Assembly: GCA_019239585.1 (NCBI GenBank)
Contig: JAFAZU010000344.1
Span: forward strand, 1 to 5,922
DNA from: Acidobacteriaceae bacterium
Lineage (GTDB): Bacteria > Acidobacteriota > Terriglobia > Bryobacterales > Bryobacteraceae
Reading direction: 5' to 3'
DNA length: 5,922 bases
A program made the translations under genes and the position numbers. Positions 1-3,559 of the stretch are shown here, piece by piece. The notes under the pieces were generated by a model. The model made no database searches. It saw only the letters and a program-made list of their open reading frames with translations, and had not been told where the DNA came from. Each line of letters opens with the position of its first letter. The stretch's first letter is position 1.

Positions 1-1234
1 TTTCGTTACTCAAAGCTCGAATTTCAGGGTTCTGGAGCAGTTTCGTATTGCTGTCTGTTGAGAGAAGCGAGAAAGTCGTTCCAGGAAGACCAACAAGCCA
101 ATTGTTGCCCGAGCCCAGGTTTTTTATGGAATTGAAAGTAAATGCGCCGGAAGTGCCCGCCGTTCCGCTGCTCCCGCTAGTGCCGGTACCATTGCTGCCG
201 CCGCTGTTTGTGGCGGAAATAGTCGGGACGGGAGTAACACTGAACGAGGTGGGTACGGTATTTCCCAATGTGCGCAGGCGGTCGCGGCTGACCTGCATGA
301 CTGCGATATCGATGACGACCTCGGACCTGGGCTTATCATAGTCGGCCAGCAGCTTTTCTGCCAGCACCATCTGGTCCGGCGTGCCGCGCAGAATCAGGGC
401 GTCTTGCGCCTGCACCAGTTGCACACGGTTAAGATCGAGCATTTGGCGCACGACGTTGGCTGCCTCCTGCAATTCGTTCGGAGTCTCGGTATTCCGCAGA
501 TAAAACGTCTTCATGACGTTCTGTTCCAACTCTTTGCGCTTGGCAGAATTATCTGCGGAGACAAAAATCACGTTCGGCAGCACAGGCCGCCAAAAGGTCT
601 TCGATTGCAGGCGAATCATGTCCAGCGCATCCCGCAGCGTCACGTTCGTGAGGTCAACCGTAATTTTTTGAGGCTTGTAGTCCGGATCAAACAACACATT
701 GAATCCCGCCAGCTTGCCAATGGTTTTATAGGCTACGTCCGCGTTGGCGGTCATATACATGGTGATCGGAGCGTTTGAAATCGGCTGTAGCTCCACCGGT
801 GGGTTGATATCTTCAGACGCCTTGGCAACGAGTGGCTTGGCAACCGGTTCTGACTTCCGCTGCTCCTGCCGACGCATCATGTCCGCTGTACGCCGCAGTT
901 CCTGCTGCGCAATAAAACTGGAACTGTCAATATCTACCGCGCGCTGAAATTCAGTAAGTGCGTCTTTCATAGCTCCTGCGTTACGCAGTAACTGGCCGGT
1001 GCGAATGTGCTGAGCGGCAGCATTGAAGCGCATACGAGTATAGGCAGCAACGTACTTTGCATTGTTGGGAGCGAGAGTAAAAGCCTCCTTGAAATACCCA
1101 TAAGCGGCATCGAAGTCTCTACGCTGTTCCGCATGAACTCCTTGGTCGTAAGTGCTTTTAGCTCGGTCCGCGTAAGCAGGCAGACTGAGCGCGGCCAAAA
1201 CCATCAGCATTGTCAGCCATTGACGCATAAACAT
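1..1234 (-). CDS. TPR-containing secretin (GspD/PilQ-like), 5' part only
   Basis: An open frame of 411 codons begins at the ATG complementary to 1232-1234 and leaves the window at base 1 without a stop. Residues 1-22 form a signal peptide (MFMRQ, hydrophobic core, then LPAYA before DRAKS), so the product is exported. Residues about 26-60 and 73-105 look like two TPR units (for example DALTEFQRAVDID). Residues about 152-228 resemble the N0/STN fold (GFNVLFDPDYKPQKITVDLTN), and about 240-300 a secretin N1 domain (FYLRNT, then ALILRGTPDQMVLAEKLL). The pore-forming secretin domain begins near 305 (EVVIDIAVMQVSRDRLRTLG) and reaches LLQNPEIRALSNE; its C-terminal beta-barrel part lies outside. A Gly/Ser/Thr-rich insert spans about 342-366. 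A GGAAG at 1239-1243 sits 4 nt before this ATG and 10 nt before an in-frame ATG at 1228, so either start is possible. Known secretins form outer-membrane rings for type II/III secretion or type IV pili; which machine this one serves cannot be told here. Confidence 0.88.
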   Translation of the reverse strand, partial: MFMRQWLTMLMVLAALSLPAYADRAKSTYDQGVHAEQRRDFDAAYGYFKEAFTLAPNNAKYVAAYTRMRFNAAAQHIRTGQLLRNAGAMKDALTEFQRAVDIDSSSFIAQQELRRTADMMRRQEQRKSEPVAKPLVAKASEDINPPVELQPISNAPITMYMTANADVAYKTIGKLAGFNVLFDPDYKPQKITVDLTNVTLRDALDMIRLQSKTFWRPVLPNVIFVSADNSAKRKELEQNVMKTFYLRNTETPNELQEAANVVRQMLDLNRVQLVQAQDALILRGTPDQMVLAEKLLADYDKPRSEVVIDIAVMQVSRDRLRTLGNTVPTSFSVTPVPTISATNSGGSNGTGTSGSSGTAGTSGAFTFNSIKNLGSGNNWLVGLPGTTFSLLSTDSNTKLLQNPEIRALSNE

Positions 1235-1280
1235 AGAGCTTCCATGAGTATCTTCAGACTTAATCCGAATTTGTTTGTAA

Positions 1281-1290
1281 GAGAATTCTC
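1281..1290. promoter_or_regulatory. Perfect 10-bp palindrome, possible operator
   Basis: GAGAATTCTC is perfectly self-complementary, but the symmetry stops at the next base on each side. It lies 47 bp upstream of the secretin start, inside its probable 5' leader or promoter. It could be a small operator or a chance palindrome; nothing in the window identifies a binding protein. Confidence 0.25.
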
Positions 1291-1315
1291 ATTGTGACTG
1301 CACTGCCGAAATCTT

Positions 1316-1335
1316 TATTTGCTCTAGCGCAAATA
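1316..1335. promoter_or_regulatory. 20-bp near-palindrome with Crp-type spacing, candidate operator
   Basis: TATTTGCTCTAGCGCAAATA has arms TATTTGC and GCAAATA that match perfectly, around the centre TCTAGC; 18 of 20 positions are symmetric. The inner arrangement TTTGC-N6-GCAAA has the same 5-6-5 geometry as the classical CRP site TGTGA-N6-TCACA, although the half-site differs. It lies 81 bp upstream of the secretin ATG and about 240 bp upstream of the crp-like ATG. That position suits control of the secretin promoter better than the crp-like one. Binding by the neighbouring Crp/Fnr-family protein is an inference from geometry and proximity. Confidence 0.45.
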
Positions 1336-1473
1336 GTTGTAATACGTTCTTGCAGCTCGCTTTGGATGAACAGATGCATTTTTTCGGCTTAATCTGATCA
1401 CATATTATTTTTTTAAATGACGCGATTAGTATAAGTGCAAAACTATCCAGCGGTCTTTCAAAAAAATACTATT

Positions 1474-1519
1474 GTGTTTGCTAATAGGTACTGTCTCATG
1501 TGTTTCTGGTAATAGGTAC
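1474..1519 (+). repeat. Imperfect tandem direct repeat, core TAATAGGTAC
   Basis: GTGTTT at 1474-1479 followed by TAATAGGTAC at 1482-1491 recurs as GTGTTT at 1500-1505 followed by TAATAGGTAC at 1510-1519. The core spacing is 28 nt and the GTGTTT spacing is 26 nt, because the second unit has two extra bases between the blocks. The array lies 55-100 bp upstream of the crp-like start, just before a TTGACA box. It could be a pair of operator sites on one DNA face, or a relic of an insertion-sequence end, since some IS families carry repeated subterminal boxes. No transposase is present in the window. Confidence 0.6.
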
Positions 1520-1522
1520 ATA

Positions 1523-1551
1523 TTGACAGGTAACTCTGCTAGATGTCACGA
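1523..1551 (+). promoter_or_regulatory. Weak candidate promoter for crp-cusBA
   Basis: TTGACA at 1523-1528 is a perfect sigma-70-type -35 hexamer, 45 bp before the crp-like ATG. The -10 is poor: a 17-bp spacer gives TCACGA at 1546-1551, and TAGATG at 1540-1545 sits only 11 bp away. If the promoter is real, its weak -10 suggests dependence on an activator. The tandem repeat directly upstream is well placed to be that activator's site. This is an inference; the -35 match could be chance. Confidence 0.3.
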
Positions 1552-1573
1552 TGCATCATCCGGAGAAGTTTAG

Positions 1574-2308
1574 ATGTCCAGTGTTGCGCAGCAGTTTACT
1601 GCGGAACGAAAAGTTCCATTCTCTCAGCAATTCTCATCTGCAGTCGTGGAATTGCCGCCGTTGTTTTCCGGCATTCTACCGGCAGACTATGCGGCCATAT
1701 CCGCAGCCGCGCGTAGTAGAACGTTTGCACGGGGAGAAATGCTGTATCTCGGAGGTGACGCAGTAAATCAAGTTCTGCTGCTCACGTCGGGATACGTGAA
1801 AGTCACTCACATTAGCCGGAGCGGCGCGGAGGTCATTTTGAGGCTGGGCACGCCGGGCGATGTTTTGGGCGCCATGAACCTGCTGTCGACTGGCCGGTAC
1901 GATACTACGGCGCAAGCGTTCCGCTCCTGCCGCGCGCTCGTCTGGGAAGCGCGCGTTTTCAAAACCTTGGCCGAACGCTTTCCGGTGCTGCAGCGGAACA
2001 TGGTCGGCATTTTGTGCGAGAGCTTGTTGGAGCTTGAGGAGCGCTTCCGCGAAGTGGCGACGGAGAGAGTTGGCCCGCGTGTCGCTAACCAGTTGCTGAG
2101 ACTCCAAGAGAAAATTGGGCGCCCCACTGAAGACGGAGTCGAACTCGGTCTCTCGCGAGAGGAATTGGCTCAAATGACCGGCACGACGTTGTTTACGGTA
2201 AGTCGGTTACTCTCAGCTTGGGAAGCCTGCGGTATGGTCAAGCCAAGCCGTGAAGCTGTTACCATTTGCGATCTTGGAGCGCTGCGTGCAATAGCGCAAG
2301 AATCGTAG
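1574..2308 (+). CDS. Crp/Fnr-family transcription regulator
   Basis: This 244-residue protein has the full two-domain Crp/Fnr layout. The cyclic-nucleotide-type beta-roll covers about 28-125 (FARGEMLYLGGDAVNQVLLL, SGYVKVTHISRSGAEVILRLGTPGDVLG). A long dimerisation helix covers about 127-165, and a winged helix-turn-helix about 166-240. The HTH is LSREELAQMTGTTLFTVSRL near 192-211. Aligned by eye to E. coli CRP, the cAMP contacts Glu72 and Arg82 become Ala100 and Asp110, so cAMP binding is unlikely. Cysteines occur only at 119, 148, 219 and 232, so the N-terminal iron-sulfur cluster set of FNR is absent. The recognition helix keeps the S-R pair but has Phe207 where CRP and FNR have Glu, which suggests a non-standard DNA site. 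The start is supported by GGAG at 1562-1565, 8 nt upstream. It is followed after 24 nt by the cusB-like gene in the same direction, so it probably controls that efflux operon and possibly itself. Its signal is unknown. Confidence 0.9.
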   Translation: MSSVAQQFTAERKVPFSQQFSSAVVELPPLFSGILPADYAAISAAARSRTFARGEMLYLGGDAVNQVLLLTSGYVKVTHISRSGAEVILRLGTPGDVLGAMNLLSTGRYDTTAQAFRSCRALVWEARVFKTLAERFPVLQRNMVGILCESLLELEERFREVATERVGPRVANQLLRLQEKIGRPTEDGVELGLSREELAQMTGTTLFTVSRLLSAWEACGMVKPSREAVTICDLGALRAIAQES

Positions 2309-2317
2309 CGCCTTGCT

Positions 2318-2325
2318 GGAGGGAG
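2318..2325 (+). promoter_or_regulatory. Strong ribosome binding site for the cusB-like gene
   Basis: GGAGGGAG sits 7 nt before the ATG at 2333, in the 24-nt gap after the crp-like stop codon. It is the best Shine-Dalgarno match in the window and fixes the cusB-like start. No promoter or terminator fits in this gap, which supports cotranscription with the regulator. Confidence 0.7.
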
Positions 2326-2332
2326 AACGGAG

Positions 2333-3559
2333 ATGCGAATCATCAGTCTTGCAATCTTGTTCATTGCTACCGTGGCCTTGGCATACCGACTTGGACCACA
2401 TCATCAGACTTCGCAAACAGAGGGTATTGAAACAAAGCGCCACGTTTTGTACTACGTGGACCCCATGCACCCGTCCTACAAGTCCGACAAGCCTGGTACG
2501 GCCCCCGATTGCGGAATGCAGTTAGAGCCGGTCTATGCCGGAAAGACCGAAAATGCGACGCCCTCTTCAGAGTCCACCGGACATTCCGGAGGAGCAGTCA
2601 GCATTGATGAAGCAACGCAGCAACTGGTGGGAATCCGGCTTGCCACGGTCGAGAAAAGCGCAGGGGCTCGCACAATTCGCGCCGTGGGCCGCGTGCTTCC
2701 GGAAGATACGCGAGTGTACGCCATCAACTCCGGCGTGGACGGGTTCATTCGCGAAACAGGCGGCGACTCGGTGGGAACTGTTGTTGCGAAAGACCAGAAG
2801 CTTGCAGCTTATTATGCCCCCGATTTCATAGCGGCCGCTTCGGGATTCCTGGCCGCGAATGAGCGCGTGCCGGGCGCTGTCACAAACGAAGGGGCGCGGA
2901 GCATTCAGAACTACACCGACCGCCTGCGTAACTTGGGCATGAGCGATTTGCAGATCAAGCGCGTGGCCGCGACCCGTCAGCTTCCCGAAAGCATTGATAT
3001 TATCGCGCCGGTCAGCGGAGTCATTTTGGCCCGCAACGTTTCTCCCGGACAACATTTCGGGCGGGATATGACGTTTTATCAGATTGCGGATTTGAGCCGG
3101 GTGTGGGTGGAGGCAGAGATTTACGAACAAGATGCTCCGTACCTGCATCCAGGCGGACCGGCGCAGGTCATTTTGAGAGACGACGGACGCCGTTTGCCCG
3201 CGCGCATTGCCGACAGCCTGCCGCAATCTAATCTCGGCAGCGGCACGGTCGAGCTCCGTCTGGAGGTCAACAATCCCAGAACGATTCTTCGCCCCCAAAT
3301 GAAGGTTGACGTTGAATTACCTGTACGCCTCACTCCCGCCGTTACGGTGCCGCTGGATGCTGTAATCGATTCCGGAGCGCACACGCGCATATATGTCGAG
3401 CACGGCGGAGGCGTCTTCGAGCCTCGGGAAGTCCAAACGGGACAGCGTACCTCCGATACGGTCGAGATCTTGAAAGGGGTTCAACCGGGCGAGCGGGTTG
3501 TTGCTGCTTCCACTTTTCTTGTCGATTCGGAAAGCCGTTTGAAAGCTCAAGCGAGATGA
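2333..3559 (+). CDS. cusB: CusB-like RND efflux periplasmic adaptor with metal-binding module
   Basis: This 408-residue membrane-fusion protein links an inner-membrane RND pump to an outer-membrane channel. Residues 1-17 are a hydrophobic signal or anchor (ISLAILFIATVALA) without a lipobox cysteine. Residues about 37-68 form a heavy-metal-binding module (YYVDPMHP, SDKPGTAPDCGMQLEPVY) whose candidate ligands are His37, Met45, His46, Cys60 and Met62. The first beta-barrel/lipoyl half follows (VYAINSGVDGFIRETGGDSVGTVV), then a short alpha-hairpin at about 163-215. The second lipoyl half is IDIIAPVSGVILARNVSPGQ. Beta-barrel and membrane-proximal parts run to the end (LSRVWVEAEIYEQD, TVPLDAVIDSG, GVQPGERVVAAS). 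The length is close to that of E. coli CusB. It overlaps the pump gene by 4 nt, as expected for a stoichiometric complex. The variant with Asp rather than Cys before PMHP is noted separately. The Cu/Ag call rests mainly on the pump next door. Confidence 0.9.
   Translation: MRIISLAILFIATVALAYRLGPHHQTSQTEGIETKRHVLYYVDPMHPSYKSDKPGTAPDCGMQLEPVYAGKTENATPSSESTGHSGGAVSIDEATQQLVGIRLATVEKSAGARTIRAVGRVLPEDTRVYAINSGVDGFIRETGGDSVGTVVAKDQKLAAYYAPDFIAAASGFLAANERVPGAVTNEGARSIQNYTDRLRNLGMSDLQIKRVAATRQLPESIDIIAPVSGVILARNVSPGQHFGRDMTFYQIADLSRVWVEAEIYEQDAPYLHPGGPAQVILRDDGRRLPARIADSLPQSNLGSGTVELRLEVNNPRTILRPQMKVDVELPVRLTPAVTVPLDAVIDSGAHTRIYVEHGGGVFEPREVQTGQRTSDTVEILKGVQPGERVVAASTFLVDSESRLKAQAR
3556..3559 (+). 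other. ATGA stop/start overlap, cusB to cusA
   Basis: The TGA of the adaptor (3557-3559) overlaps the ATG of the pump (3556-3558). Upstream of this ATG there is only a weak purine stretch (GCGAG), so the pump probably depends on translational coupling to the adaptor. The start is confirmed by the typical RND N-terminus MISSIIDFSAKHKLAVL. Confidence 0.85.

Larger units (their letters stand above)
1235..1573. promoter_or_regulatory. Divergent intergenic region between secretin and crp-like gene
   Basis: These 339 bp separate two divergently transcribed genes, so they should hold both promoters. No credible coding frame is seen. The middle is AT-rich, with a T7 run at 1408-1414 and an A7 run at 1460-1466. 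Separate entries cover the 20-bp near-palindrome (1316-1335), the 10-bp palindrome (1281-1290), the tandem repeat (1474-1519) and the TTGACA box (1523-1528). A TATACT (minus strand, 1428-1433) resembles a -10 box for the secretin gene, but I found no matching -35 at 16-18 bp. No tRNA, riboswitch or terminator hairpin was recognised. Confidence 0.7.

Noticed and set aside
404..778. Plus-strand open frame of 124 codons (and others at 48-341 and 744-947)
   Set aside because: They lie opposite the secretin frame, which has a signal peptide and continuous domain matches. The plus-strand translations show no recognisable domain or good ribosome site.
1395..1402. TGATCACA as a possible CRP half-site
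   Set aside because: Symmetry is limited to the 6-bp TGATCA; no second half-site occurs at CRP or FNR spacing.
1235..1573. CRISPR array or small RNA gene in the AT-rich intergenic region
   Set aside because: Only two imperfect repeat units with unequal spacing and no spacer pattern; no stable hairpin followed by a T-run was found.
1540..1578. TAGATGTC repeated at 1540-1547 and 1571-1578
   Set aside because: An 8-bp match with no extension; the second copy covers the start codon. The ATG at 1542 is out of frame with the regulator, so it is not an alternative start.
1574..2308. True FNR or true CRP
   Set aside because: The N-terminal cysteine cluster of FNR and the Glu72/Arg82 cAMP contacts of CRP are missing, so I kept only the family name.
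2567..3298. Minus-strand open frame of 243 codons inside the cusB-like gene (also 1676-2173 and 3547-4005)
   Set aside because: Antisense to well-supported genes, with low-complexity and His/Arg-rich translations typical of shadow frames in GC-rich coding DNA.
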